From assembly GCF_000829515.1 (NCBI RefSeq), contig NZ_JXRR01000008.1, positions 62,001-126,000 on the forward strand: a stretch of DNA of 64,000 nt, read 5' to 3'. Source of the DNA: Jeotgalibacillus campisalis (GTDB lineage: Bacteria; Bacillota; Bacilli; Bacillales; Jeotgalibacillaceae). Shown here one piece after another: positions 36,454-44,828 of this stretch. Both the position numbers and the translations under genes were made by a program. The notes beneath the pieces were generated by a model. It did not search any database. It was not told the DNA's origin and was given only the letters and a program-made list of their open reading frames with translations. Every line of letters begins with the position of its first letter. The stretch's first letter is position 1.

Positions 36454-37785
36454 TCAAGTAGTAACAGCAGCTAATCCTGCTTTATTCAAAAAGTTCCATG
36501 GCTGATTAAAATGCGGCTGGAAGAAGAAATCGACGAATCCAAGCTCATCAATGGTCATGCCGGTTTGAATGCAGACACTTAACGTATTAATGGCCTGGGT
36601 TACATCCGCCTTTGAGATAACCTGAGCGCCGATAATCTTACGGCTATCCGGCAGATAGCTTACCTTCAGCATAACGTTTTCAGAGGTTGGCATGAATTCA
36701 GGACGGTGATGTTCGTTCACCGTAATATTTTCAATTGCAACCTTCATGCCAGCTGCAGACGTCTCCGTCAAACCGGTCGAAGCCATGAACAGATCATATA
36801 GATGAAGACCGGATGTTCCCTGAGTACCGACATTTTTAGTCGTTGGTTCTACGATGTTGCGTGCAGCAAGCGTTCCCATTCGCACAGCATTTGTAGCAAG
36901 CGGAATGTACATATGCCCGCCAGTCGGATTGTACTTCACCGCACAGCAGTCGCCTGCGGCAAAAATGTCCGGATCGCTTGTTCTCATATATTCATCCACT
37001 TTGATGGCTCCGTTATCAAGCATCTCCACCTTATCTTTAAGCAAAGAGGTGTTAGGACGGAAGCCGACACACATGATAACAAGGTCCGTCTCGACCCGGC
37101 CATTGCCTGTTACGACCGCTTCTACGCGGTCTTTTCCTTCAAACTTTTCTACCTTCTCACCAAGTCGAAGCGCTACTCCGCGTTCTTTGAACGCTTCCTC
37201 CACGATATCAGTAAACTCTTTATCGAGATATTTATTTAAAATACGATCGACGCCGTCAATTAAGGTGACATTTTTGCCCGCCTGCTGGAACGCCTCAACG
37301 AGCTCAACACCGATGTAGCCTGCTCCAACGACTGTGATATTTTGTGCATTCTTCGCTTTATCAATAATTGTATTCGCCTGGGTGTAATTTTTAGCCAGCA
37401 AAATGTTTTCCAGGTTAATGCCTTCAATAGGCGGTGTGATCGGCCATGAACCTGTAGTCATGACAAGCTTATCGTAACGGTCATAAGCGGTTTCTCCTGT
37501 AATCAGGTTAACGGCTTCTATCGTTTTTGCCTCGGTATCAATATTTTTCACATCATGCTGCAGTTTTACATTCACGCCAAGTGCAGCAATTTTTTCGGGA
37601 GATGAATAAAACAAGCCTTTTGGATCTTCAACCACGCCGCCCACATAAAGAGCAATGCCGCAGGATAAAAAGGATACATTGTCATTTCGTTCATAAACGG
37701 TAATATCAGCATCTGGATATAATTGAGCCATATTTGTAACTGCAGCTGTTCCTGCATGCGTACTTCCAATCACAGCTATTTTCAA
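36454..37785 (-). CDS. nox: NADH oxidase (H2O-forming type), FAD/NAD-linked
   Basis: The 443-residue flavoenzyme of the CoA-disulfide-reductase/Nox group has N-terminal FAD motif (IAVIGSTHAGTAAV), the single redox Cys in SFLSCGIALYVGG (about residue 43), an NAD motif VVGAGYIGVELVEAF and FAD motif DIFAAGDCCAV. The single Cys cycling via sulfenate supports four-electron reduction of O2 to water; CoA disulfide reductase is the alternative. A consensus Rex operator lies 25 bp upstream of its start, implying induction at high NADH/NAD+. Ribosome site AGGAGG is well placed. Confidence 0.9.
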   Translation of the reverse strand: MKIAVIGSTHAGTAAVTNMAQLYPDADITVYERNDNVSFLSCGIALYVGGVVEDPKGLFYSSPEKIAALGVNVKLQHDVKNIDTEAKTIEAVNLITGETAYDRYDKLVMTTGSWPITPPIEGINLENILLAKNYTQANTIIDKAKNAQNITVVGAGYIGVELVEAFQQAGKNVTLIDGVDRILNKYLDKEFTDIVEEAFKERGVALRLGEKVEKFEGKDRVEAVVTGNGRVETDLVIMCVGFRPNTSLLKDKVEMLDNGAIKVDEYMRTSDPDIFAAGDCCAVKYNPTGGHMYIPLATNAVRMGTLAARNIVEPTTKNVGTQGTSGLHLYDLFMASTGLTETSAAGMKVAIENITVNEHHRPEFMPTSENVMLKVSYLPDSRKIIGAQVISKADVTQAINTLSVCIQTGMTIDELGFVDFFFQPHFNQPWNFLNKAGLAAVTT

Positions 37786-37809
37786 GGTGAATTCCTCCTG
37801 TAAATTATA

Positions 37810-37827
37810 TTGTGAAATACATCACAA
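37810..37827 (-). promoter_or_regulatory. Rex operator upstream of nox
   Basis: TTGTGAAATACATCACAA has perfect TTGTGA/TCACAA half sites with a 6-base centre, matching the Rex consensus. Rex is released by NADH, so nox would be derepressed when NADH accumulates. A second half-site-like TTTCACAA lies near 37888. Confidence 0.85.
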
Positions 37828-38028
37828 TCTCGATGTACATTCATTATAGTATGGCTCAAAAGAAAATACAATAGTTATGCTCAGTATTTCACAAACTATT
37901 TTTTAAAGTTGTTTGATGTATAAGATCTGCTTCTGTGGCGGTGTTGGATTGAATGAGATATAGCAACAAAGATGGTATTCAATTACACTTAAAAGGGATT
38001 ATAGTTAACGAAAGAAAGGAGAAATTAT

Positions 38029-38532
38029 GTGAGCAACTCGGCAAGAGTGACGGTATCATCAGTCCTGCCGGAAAATCGGGACGAATTTATGCCCTATTTA
38101 CTTCAGGCGGATGAAAATAAAGAGATAATTGAAACGTACATCCGCAAAGGGGAAATGTTTTCCATTCGTGAGGGTGAATATACGGTTGGCGCGGTGCTCT
38201 TTATCCCAGAGGATGATCAAACCATTGAATTAAAAAATATTGCAATCGATGCTTCATCGCGAGGAACAGGACTGGGTAGAGCAGTCATTGAAGAGGCGAT
38301 TTTGTTATTCAAAGAAAAGGGCTTTACAAGCATGATCGTCGGAACTGCGAATTCCAGCATTGAAAATATTGTGTTCTACCAAAAAGCCGGCTTCCGAATA
38401 AGTGGTGTGCGCAAAGGGTTTTTTGAGGATTATCCTGAAACGTTTTATGAAAATGGAATACGAGCATTGGACATGGTGATGTTTGAACGAAAAATTAGTG
38501 AAGAAAGAAGGCTGGATGATGAAAATAATTGA
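38029..38532 (+). CDS. GNAT-family N-acetyltransferase
   Basis: GTG start 6 bases after AAAGGAG; the ATG two bases earlier reads straight into a stop. The 167-residue protein has LKNIAIDASSRGTGLGRAVIEEAI (acetyl-CoA loop) and a C-terminal VFYQKAGFRISGVRKGFF segment, similar to YhbS/YvbK-type acetyltransferases. Its end overlaps the next GNAT gene by 14 bp. Confidence 0.85.
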   Translation: MSNSARVTVSSVLPENRDEFMPYLLQADENKEIIETYIRKGEMFSIREGEYTVGAVLFIPEDDQTIELKNIAIDASSRGTGLGRAVIEEAILLFKEKGFTSMIVGTANSSIENIVFYQKAGFRISGVRKGFFEDYPETFYENGIRALDMVMFERKISEERRLDDENN

Positions 38533-38959
38533 AGCAGCAATAAATGATAAGGATGGAATCACAGAGCTATTTAACGAATATCGCATGTTCTATGGAAAGG
38601 CATCAAACAAAAGTGAAGCGGCGCTCTTTATTGAAGAGAGACTCGAGAATCAGGATTCAACGATTTTTGCCGTAAAGAAGGGTGAACAGTTTGTAGGATT
38701 TGTTCAGTTGTATCCTACTTTTTCTTCCATTTCAATGAAGCGCGCATGGATTCTAAACGATTTATTTGTTCTGAAAGAAGCCAGAAAACAGGGAGTTGCT
38801 CAGATGCTGTTGGATCAGGCCTTACTATTGTGCAAAAAAACAAATGCCATGGGTCTTTCTCTTCAAACAGCTCCTGACAACTTAAGCGCTCAAAAATTGT
38901 ATGAAAAGAATGGGTTTAAACGGGATGAGGAATTCTATACATACTCATTAATGTGCTGA
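38519..38959 (+). CDS. GNAT-family N-acetyltransferase
   Basis: Of two adjacent ATGs (38516, 38519) the second is better spaced from GAAGG. The 146-residue protein has LNDLFVLKEARKQGVAQMLLDQA and APDNLSAQKLYEKNGFKRD motifs typical of GNAT enzymes. It overlaps the preceding acetyltransferase gene and is translationally coupled to it; a terminator follows. Confidence 0.85.
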   Translation: MKIIEAAINDKDGITELFNEYRMFYGKASNKSEAALFIEERLENQDSTIFAVKKGEQFVGFVQLYPTFSSISMKRAWILNDLFVLKEARKQGVAQMLLDQALLLCKKTNAMGLSLQTAPDNLSAQKLYEKNGFKRDEEFYTYSLMC

Positions 38960-38976
38960 ATAAAGAAGCAGTAGTC

Positions 38977-39008
38977 AAGCTTGGACCATCGTTTGTCCCA
39001 AGCTTTTA
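38977..39008 (+). terminator. Terminator after the GNAT pair
   Basis: AAGCTTGGAC pairs with GTCCCAAGCTT, then TTTA. The arms resemble the terminal hairpin of repeat copy C (GAGCTTG/CAAGCTC) and may be a solo relic of that family. Confidence 0.7.
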
Positions 39009-39048
39009 CAGGGAAGGGAGTAAGAAAGAAGCTTAAGGGGGGAGAACG

Positions 39049-39564
39049 ATGTTTTTTAATGGCTGGGAAGTAATCGGAAGAACCATCCTCGTAGGTGTCC
39101 TGGCGTATGCGGGGTTAATTGCAGTTCTCAGGATTTCAGGAAAGAGAACGTTGTCCAAGATGAATGCGTTTGATTTAATTGTCACAGTTGCACTCGGTTC
39201 CACGCTTGCTACGATTCTGTTAAGTAAAGATGTAGCCCTGGCGGAAGGGATGACTGCATTTTTCGTGCTGGTGGGTATGCAATATTTGATTGCGTGGCTG
39301 TCCGTGCGTTCTTCTGTAGTGAGCAATTTGATTAAGTCAAATCCAGAATTGCTCTACTACAATGGAAATTTTTGCAGAGGCGTGATGAAAAAGGAACGGG
39401 TGCTTGAAGTAGAGATTTTACAGGCTGCACGTTCAAGCGGTGCTGATTCATTAGAGAAAGTGACGGCAGTCGTGCTTGAAACAGATGGCAGCATCTCTGT
39501 TATTCAAAAATCAGATAAAACACATGAAGATTCTACTTTTTCAAACGTAAAAAGCCGGGATTAA
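39049..39564 (+). CDS. DUF421/YetF-like membrane protein, copy 2 (short)
   Basis: 171 residues: three transmembrane helices with the signature GKRTLSKMNAFDLIVTVALGS, then a shortened DUF421 soluble domain (LLYYNGNFCRGVMKKERVLEVEILQAAR). It is about 60 residues shorter than copy 1 at the C-terminus, as in the compact subfamily. A ribosome site AAGGGGGGA precedes it. Function unknown; homologues are often spore- or stress-linked. Confidence 0.85.
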   Translation: MFFNGWEVIGRTILVGVLAYAGLIAVLRISGKRTLSKMNAFDLIVTVALGSTLATILLSKDVALAEGMTAFFVLVGMQYLIAWLSVRSSVVSNLIKSNPELLYYNGNFCRGVMKKERVLEVEILQAARSSGADSLEKVTAVVLETDGSISVIQKSDKTHEDSTFSNVKSRD

Positions 39565-39658
39565 TTGTTATAAGCAAAATAATGTCAGGTCTGCTTCTGC
39601 TGCTTTATAAATGGGTAGAATCATGAGATAGGAAAGAAGCGCCTAACAGGAGGAAGTT

Positions 39659-40390
39659 ATGAAAAAGTGGCTGAAGTATAGTTTGTTTTTGGTATTGGCA
39701 TTATTTTTAACCGGGATCACGGTCTTTTATATATGGTCACAGCAGACCTACCAAGCTTCAAATGAATTATATGATCTGGTGAATTCAAGTGAATGGTTAA
39801 ATGAAGATGGCACTTTGACCTTTCTTCCGGAGAATCCAAACAATAAAGGGGTTATTTTATATCCAGGCGCTAAAGTAGAACCGGAGGCATATGCGTATTA
39901 TGCCAAAAAAATCTCAGATGAAGGATATGTTGTTGCCATACCATCTTTTCGCTTCAACTTGGCTATACTGGATAGTAAAAAAGCAAATACAGTGATGGAA
40001 GCTCATCCAACTGTAACAAGCTGGGTAATCGGGGGCCATTCACTAGGGGGCGTAGGAGCAGCTTCGTTTGCAGCTGAACAAGAAGACCAAATAGCAGGTG
40101 TCCTGTTTCTCGCTTCCTACCCTGCAGGTTCAGCCGACTTTTCAGAGTCCGCTATTCCAATGCTTTCTCTTTATGGAGAAAATGATGGGCTTACGACAGA
40201 GGATCGAATAGAGGAAACCGCAAAACTTCATTCAACATCAGCAGAACTTTATGAAATAAAAGGGGGAAACCATGCCCAGTTTGGTTTGTATGGAGAACAA
40301 AAAGGGGATTTGCCGGCTGATATACCTGCAGTAGAGCAGCAGGATGAAATGGTGCAACGTACATTGGATTGGCTGGAAGAAATAGAATAA
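39659..40390 (+). CDS. Membrane-anchored alpha/beta hydrolase
   Basis: The 243-residue protein starts with an uncleaved or cleaved hydrophobic segment (residues 7-27), then an alpha/beta hydrolase domain with nucleophile elbow GGHSLGGVGA (Ser about 128), Asp in YGENDGLT and His in KGGNHAQFG, a complete triad. It belongs to the PF12695-type family. AGGAGG precedes the ATG. Substrate unknown. Confidence 0.85.
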   Translation: MKKWLKYSLFLVLALFLTGITVFYIWSQQTYQASNELYDLVNSSEWLNEDGTLTFLPENPNNKGVILYPGAKVEPEAYAYYAKKISDEGYVVAIPSFRFNLAILDSKKANTVMEAHPTVTSWVIGGHSLGGVGAASFAAEQEDQIAGVLFLASYPAGSADFSESAIPMLSLYGENDGLTTEDRIEETAKLHSTSAELYEIKGGNHAQFGLYGEQKGDLPADIPAVEQQDEMVQRTLDWLEEIE

Positions 40391-40433
40391 GGTCATGGAA
40401 GTGAAAGGTTCATCCATATTTTCTTTGAAGGCA

Positions 40434-40468
40434 TAAAAAAACGTGCACATATGCCTGTGCACGTCTTT
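40434..40468. terminator. Bidirectional terminator between convergent genes
   Basis: ACGTGCACA pairs with TGTGCACGT; A6 on the left and CTTT on the right provide T-tracts for the catalase (minus) and hydrolase (plus) transcripts respectively. Confidence 0.8.
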
Positions 40469-40474
40469 CATTGA

Positions 40475-41314
40475 TTATTTATCCGTTGATTTATCTGTTA
40501 AATCATGGTGGAGTTCAACTGCAGGAACTGCCATTTTTGGCGCTTTTCCTTTTGGTTTAGGAGTTGATACATATTCAAAATCACCTGTTCCATCCTGAGC
40601 CGTTCCTCTTGCCCATGGACCTTCTTTAGATTGTTCCCCTTCAGAGAAGTTAAACAGCTTGTACGCCTCTGATTGAGATTCCATTTCCGCTTGCGGAGGG
40701 AATGATGCCGGAACGACAACGCCATTCTTTTCTTCCAACTCTGCAATCGCAGCCATCCACTGATACTGGTGGTAGCGGTCACGAGCAAGCATTTTGCGGA
40801 AAGTAGCGCGGACACCTTCATCCTTCGTCATATGATATAAACGGGATACTTGCAGCCGTCCCTGCGTTTCAGCGTGAAGATTTGAACGCATATCTGCGAG
40901 TAAATTGCCGCTTGAAACCATATAAGAACCGTTCCATGGAACGCCATTTGAATTCGTAGGAAGTGCGCCGAGACCGCTTACGATTAATTGCTGTGGATTC
41001 ACGCCGCCCATGATGGCTGCAACATTTGGATCTTCCGCTGCTTTTGCCTGATCCTCAGGAGATGCACCGTCAAGAAGCTGGCTGATCAATGCACAAACCA
41101 TTTCAACATGTCCAACTTCTTCGGTGCCGATATCCATCAACAAGTCTTTGTACTTTTCTTCTCCCCGGCAGTTAAAACCTTGAAAGAGGTACTGCATCAT
41201 TACGGTCATTTCACCAAATTGTCCGCCGAGAACCTCTTGCACGTTACGGGCAAGCATTGGATCCGGACGATCTACTTTTACTTCATACTGCAGTTCTTTT
41301 TGATGACGAAACAT
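40475..41314 (-). CDS. Manganese (non-haem) catalase
   Basis: The 279-residue ferritin-like protein has di-manganese ligand motifs: GEMTVMMQYLFQGFNC, EEVGHVEMV (ExxH), HAETQGRLQVSRLYHMT and RYHQYQWMAAI. It degrades hydrogen peroxide; B. subtilis YdbD and spore CotJC are relatives. AGGAGG precedes the ATG. A candidate sigma-B promoter lies about 55 bp upstream, and a Fur/PerR-like box lies in the shared divergent region with fetA. The length fits the YdbD type rather than the shorter CotJC. Confidence 0.93.
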   Translation of the reverse strand: MFRHQKELQYEVKVDRPDPMLARNVQEVLGGQFGEMTVMMQYLFQGFNCRGEEKYKDLLMDIGTEEVGHVEMVCALISQLLDGASPEDQAKAAEDPNVAAIMGGVNPQQLIVSGLGALPTNSNGVPWNGSYMVSSGNLLADMRSNLHAETQGRLQVSRLYHMTKDEGVRATFRKMLARDRYHQYQWMAAIAELEEKNGVVVPASFPPQAEMESQSEAYKLFNFSEGEQSKEGPWARGTAQDGTGDFEYVSTPKPKGKAPKMAVPAVELHHDLTDKSTDK

Positions 41315-41368
41315 GATTAAATTCCTCCTAGAAATGGATTTTTATTTAAAGCAGTTTCCTTTTTTATT

Positions 41369-41393
41369 CTTCCCGCTTTTTTGAAAATAAAAC
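41369..41393 (-). promoter_or_regulatory. Candidate sigma-B promoter of the Mn catalase gene
   Basis: On the minus strand: GTTTTA (-35), 13-base spacer, GGGAAG (-10), versus sigma-B consensus GTTTAA-N12-14-GGGTAT. YdbD, the B. subtilis homologue, is a general-stress protein, which supports the call. Confidence 0.45.
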
Positions 41394-41464
41394 AAATTTC
41401 CATTAATAGAAACATATGGACTAGTTCCTGTTTATAAGAGCGGGATAAAAGAAATAATTCTTAG

Positions 41465-41493
41465 TTGCATTAATTAATTTATTTGTTATAGTT
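41465..41493 (+). promoter_or_regulatory. Candidate promoter of fetAB
   Basis: TTGCAT, a 17-base spacer and TATAGT at 41488-41493 would place the start of transcription near 41500, within the adjoining Fur/PerR-like box. Confidence 0.45.
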
Positions 41494-41499
41494 ATTAAA

Positions 41500-41514
41500 T
41501 GATAATAATTATAA
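41500..41514 (+). promoter_or_regulatory. Fur/PerR-like 7-1-7 box in the catalase-fetAB divergent region
   Basis: TGATAATAATTATAA matches 14 of 15 positions of both the Fur box (TGATAATNATTATCA) and the PerR box (TTATAATNATTATAA): left half Fur-type, right half PerR-type. It lies 22 bp before fetA. Confidence 0.6.
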
Positions 41515-41535
41515 TTAAATACAGGAAGTGAGAAA

Positions 41536-42267
41536 ATGAATACAAAGTATAAGCCGGCCATTCATTTTAATGATGTTACATATACAATAAATGATAATGT
41601 TATTTTAAAAAGGATTACCGGGTCCTTTCCTGAAGGGAAGATTACGACATTAGTCGGTCCGTCCGGGGCTGGGAAAACGACGCTGCTGAAGCTGTGCAAC
41701 CATCTTATTTCAGCCGGGTCTGGAGAAATTTATATTAAAGATAAGGCGATTGAACAATACGAGCCCGTTGAACTTCGAAAGCTTGTAGGGATGGCATTGC
41801 AAAGCGCGCCAATGGTAGAAGGGACGGTATTTGAGAACCTATCCTTGCCATTGTCTCTTCAGGGGGAAAAGCTTGATCCAAAAGAGGCGGAAGAATTACT
41901 AGAGGATGTAGGGCTTGGAAAAGAATATCTGCACCGAAGCAGTACGGATCTTTCCGGTGGTCAAAGACAAAAAGTGTCCATTGCCCGCACGCTCGTTAAT
42001 CGTCCTAAAGTGCTTCTTTTAGATGAAATTACGTCTTCTTTGGACTTTGCATCCTTACATGAAATTGAAGAGCTGATCAGCAAGATTAATCAAAAATACG
42101 GAACCACTATTATTTGGATTACCCATAATCTAAAGCAGGCCTTATTGATCGGGAACTACACCTGGGTCATGATGGATGGAGAAGTGATCGAAACTGGAGA
42201 AAGCAGCCTCCTTGAATCTCCTGTAAATGAAAAAGTACGGCGGTTTGTGAAAGGAGAAGCAGAATGA
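41536..42267 (+). CDS. fetA: FetA-type ABC transporter ATPase
   Basis: The 243-residue ATPase has Walker A GPSGAGKTT, Q-loop in ALQSAPMVEGTVFENL, signature LSGGQRQK, Walker B VLLLDEITSSLD and an H-loop (WITHN). The adjoining gene is a FetB-family permease and overlaps it by 4 bp, which identifies the system. In E. coli FetAB exports iron and raises peroxide resistance. GGAAGTGAG precedes the ATG. Confidence 0.85.
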   Translation: MNTKYKPAIHFNDVTYTINDNVILKRITGSFPEGKITTLVGPSGAGKTTLLKLCNHLISAGSGEIYIKDKAIEQYEPVELRKLVGMALQSAPMVEGTVFENLSLPLSLQGEKLDPKEAEELLEDVGLGKEYLHRSSTDLSGGQRQKVSIARTLVNRPKVLLLDEITSSLDFASLHEIEELISKINQKYGTTIIWITHNLKQALLIGNYTWVMMDGEVIETGESSLLESPVNEKVRRFVKGEAE

Positions 42268-43016
42268 CCTATCTCACTCTGTCCATTACCTTAATTTTTG
42301 TAGTTATTCCTTTAGTATTATCTAAAACACTTCGGCTTGGTCTTGAAAAAGATACAATTGTCGCAACCGTTCGATCGATTATTCAGCTCCTAGCAGTTGG
42401 ATTCATTCTTAAATTTGTTTTTGATTCGGACAGTTTAATTTACATTTTCTTAATGGTCACGCTCATGATTATTGTCGCCACCCATAATGCAAAGCGTAAA
42501 GGAGCCTCAATCAAAGGAATCACTTGGAAGGTAGGACTTACTCTTGTCCTAATTGAAGTTTTAACGCAAAGCATTTTGCTGGGCTTTCAAATTACTCCTC
42601 CGACCGCTCAATATATTATTTCTATCAGCGGCATGGTAATTGGAAATTCTATGGTGCTTGCGATCTTGTTTTTAAATCGTTTCACATCCGAAATAGAAGC
42701 GCATCAGGAACAGACCGAGTTAGTTCTTTCATTGGGTGGAACACCAAAACAAGCCATTCACAGTCAGCTGATTAAATCGATTAAGGCCAGCATGATCCCA
42801 ACCATCGAAAGTCAAAAAACAGTCGGGCTTGTCCAGCTCCCCGGCATGATGAGCGGTCAGATTATTGCGGGAGCAGATCCGATTCAGGCTGTTCAATTTC
42901 AGCTTCTTATCATGTTTCTATTGCTTACTACGGCGGCAGTTACAAGTACGATGCTTGGTTTTTTATCGTATCCTACCCTTTTTAACAATCGCATGCAGCT
43001 GTTGAAAAACCGGTAA
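42264..43016 (+). CDS. fetB: FetB-type (UPF0014) permease
   Basis: The 250-residue membrane protein has about seven helices with conserved IQLLAVGFILKFVF, ISGMVIGNSMVLAILFLNRF, and the EAH-loop LSLGGTPKQAIHSQLIKSIKASMIP coupling segment. This matches the FetB/YbbM family of iron exporters. Overlaps fetA by 4 bp (ATGA). Its position opposite the Mn catalase suggests a joint response to iron-dependent peroxide stress. Confidence 0.85.
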   Translation: MTYLTLSITLIFVVIPLVLSKTLRLGLEKDTIVATVRSIIQLLAVGFILKFVFDSDSLIYIFLMVTLMIIVATHNAKRKGASIKGITWKVGLTLVLIEVLTQSILLGFQITPPTAQYIISISGMVIGNSMVLAILFLNRFTSEIEAHQEQTELVLSLGGTPKQAIHSQLIKSIKASMIPTIESQKTVGLVQLPGMMSGQIIAGADPIQAVQFQLLIMFLLLTTAAVTSTMLGFLSYPTLFNNRMQLLKNR

Positions 43017-43061
43017 ATACAGAACTCAGCGATGGGACAAATCTTATAAATTACGAAGAAC

Positions 43062-43096
43062 GTCCTCATGATAAAATCATGAGGACCATTTTTATT
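43062..43096. terminator. Bidirectional terminator
   Basis: GTCCTCATGAT pairs perfectly with ATCATGAGGAC, followed by ATTTTTATTTT on the plus strand. It ends fetAB and can also serve the convergent gene at 43116. Confidence 0.85.
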
Positions 43097-43115
43097 TTGC
43101 AAAAAATAAGTTTTT

Positions 43116-43388
43116 CTACTCTTTTTTGTGATCGTGCTTTTTACAGCAGCATGTTAAAATCAGGACTGCCAGCAGGACAAAAACCAATGATCCGATTAAA
43201 GCGGAGAATAGGTATATGCCAACAATGACTGGACCAAGGGGCGGAAAAAGCCCGCTGCCGATCCAAGCGCCAATTGCCCCCGCTAAAATCAAAACGCTTA
43301 ATCCGCAATGAGGAAAATATTTTCCTTCAAATGCCATGGCCAGCCATCCGGCAAATACACCAATAACTAAAAACAAGAGAAATTCCAT
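43116..43388 (-). CDS. Small membrane protein, GlsB/YeaQ-like
   Basis: The 90-residue protein has three hydrophobic helices with Gly-rich turns (GVFAGWLAMAF, LAGAIGAWIGSGLFPPLGP) resembling the transglycosylase-associated GlsB/YeaQ/YmgE group, and a Cys/His-rich end (CCCKKHDHKKE). B. subtilis members such as YwzA are general-stress proteins. A candidate sigma-B promoter lies just upstream. Confidence 0.75.
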   Translation of the reverse strand: MEFLLFLVIGVFAGWLAMAFEGKYFPHCGLSVLILAGAIGAWIGSGLFPPLGPVIVGIYLFSALIGSLVFVLLAVLILTCCCKKHDHKKE

Positions 43389-43439
43389 TCGTACATCCTT
43401 CTTTCCTTTAATAGCTCGAGGCTAATGGGTCAATACTAT

Positions 43440-43463
43440 ATACCGTGACTGATTATATGAAAC
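43440..43463 (-). promoter_or_regulatory. Candidate sigma-B promoter of the GlsB-like gene
   Basis: On the minus strand: GTTTCA, 12-base spacer, CGGTAT, matching five of six bases in each sigma-B element. It sits in the 82-bp gap between the PAP2-type gene and the GlsB-like gene. Confidence 0.5.
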
Positions 43464-43470
43464 ATAGCGG

Positions 43471-44373
43471 CTAATAAAATAATTTTGGCTTAGAGAAGCC
43501 CAACTTCAAAAGGGCATCATAGTGGCTTACTTGCGAAGAGATTTTCTTTGACCGCACATTTGAGGTGCAATCATCCGAAAAGTCATAAGGGATAAATTGT
43601 TTAAATTCCGTTGCAAAAAAGTCGGCATCTCTAAACATTTCATATGGTTGATCGACCGATCCATCCTTATCCCGCTGTTCTTTCAAATGCCTGACAATGG
43701 TGTCCCCGATAAATCTCCCAAGCTTAAGTCCTTCATCGTTATCAATCGGAAAGTGAACACCTGAGTAGAGACGGCTGATCGCATCTTCCTCTGCGAAGCG
43801 CTTTAGTTTTGATGCTTCCCGAGGGAAAAAATAGCTTAACACTACCTCCGCACAGCCTGACATGCTGGCATGTCCGGATGGATAAGAAGGAAAACGCGGC
43901 GTGCACAGCAAAGGTTCGAGTGACTGATCATATTGAATCGGTCGTGCTGTGTCCCATTTGTATTTTAAATCCCACACAACAATCATCGTATCGTTGATCG
44001 CCATTTGAACAACTGCCAGGATTCTTGCGGCTGAGACCGGAGATACTCCGTAGGAATCAATCAAACGGTCAATAACCGGGGTCCACTGTTTAGTAGGAAC
44101 TCCTGTGCCATAAAAAATGCCGATTCCTTGTTGGTTCGGTGTTGACTCCTTTAAAGCGAGCTGAACAGCTTCAAGCTCTTTTTCGAAATTAATCCGATTT
44201 GGATGAACAATAGGGAAAACGATCGCTCTGCCATCGGGATTTAAGAACTCCCCCCGTCTGTTTCGTTTTAAAAATGTCAGCGGCCAGCCGCCAGCAAGTG
44301 GAGTCACTGGATCATTTGGAGGAGCTGATTCACCTCCATAAGGTTCCTCTGACCATTTCAAGTATTTTTTCAT
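43471..44373 (-). CDS. PAP2-superfamily protein, vanadium haloperoxidase/acid phosphatase-like
   Basis: The 300-residue protein has all three PAP2 motifs: KYKWDTARP (KX6RP), PSYPSGHAS (PSGH) and SRLYSGVHFPIDND (SRX5H). The long form without transmembrane helices resembles vanadium-dependent haloperoxidases and bacterial relatives, so it could be a phosphatase or a haloperoxidase. No signal peptide is evident. GGAGGTG precedes the ATG. Confidence 0.85.
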   Translation of the reverse strand: MKKYLKWSEEPYGGESAPPNDPVTPLAGGWPLTFLKRNRRGEFLNPDGRAIVFPIVHPNRINFEKELEAVQLALKESTPNQQGIGIFYGTGVPTKQWTPVIDRLIDSYGVSPVSAARILAVVQMAINDTMIVVWDLKYKWDTARPIQYDQSLEPLLCTPRFPSYPSGHASMSGCAEVVLSYFFPREASKLKRFAEEDAISRLYSGVHFPIDNDEGLKLGRFIGDTIVRHLKEQRDKDGSVDQPYEMFRDADFFATEFKQFIPYDFSDDCTSNVRSKKISSQVSHYDALLKLGFSKPKLFY

Positions 44374-44533
44374 TACATTTCACCTCCAGTCCTTGTAATA
44401 GCTTATGAATGGTAGAGGGTGCAGGATTGTGTAATAAGGGTAATTAATTAGTAAACTGAAGCATTTGTCCATGTAAGAAGAAACGTATGAACCGTTTTTA
44501 AACGTGAATACTACTTAACAGGAGGTGGTTGTT

Positions 44534-44689
44534 GTGGCTCAAGATGTATTATGCGAAGTCAATAACTGTACACACTGGAAAAATGGCAACAGATGCAATG
44601 CTAAAGAAATTTATGTAGTCAGTCATAAGGGGAAAAATGCATCGAATAGCGAAGAAACTGATTGTAAAACGTTTGAACCTCAGGCATAG
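44534..44689 (+). CDS. DUF1540-family small Cys-rich protein
   Basis: A 51-residue protein from a GTG start after GGAGGTGG. Four Cys (residues 7, 12, 21, 44) in the pattern CEVNNC, NRCNAKEI, and DCKTFE are the DUF1540 hallmark, probably binding zinc. Such proteins are widespread in spore-formers. A strong terminator follows within 30 bp. Confidence 0.88.
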   Translation: MAQDVLCEVNNCTHWKNGNRCNAKEIYVVSHKGKNASNSEETDCKTFEPQA

Positions 44690-44715
44690 GTTTATGGATA
44701 AATGATGATAAATCA

Positions 44716-44750
44716 AGAGCGTTCCGCTTACAGTGGAACGCTCTTTTTTT
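44716..44750 (+). terminator. Intrinsic terminator
   Basis: AGAGCGTTCC pairs perfectly with GGAACGCTCT and is followed by seven T residues. Confidence 0.9.
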
Positions 44751-44828
44751 GGCAGAAAATTCTTTAATCATGCAAAATCAGGTGATTGTTTGTTACCATA
44801 GAGTCAGATCAATATGGGGGGATTTAGC

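Noticed and set aside
36802-37318. Two long frames antisense to nox
   Set aside because: Both lie wholly within the well-supported nox gene, lack ribosome sites and encode no recognisable protein.
40498-40821. 107-codon frame within the Mn catalase gene on the same strand
   Set aside because: Out-of-frame shadow of the catalase, which has intact metal-ligand motifs.
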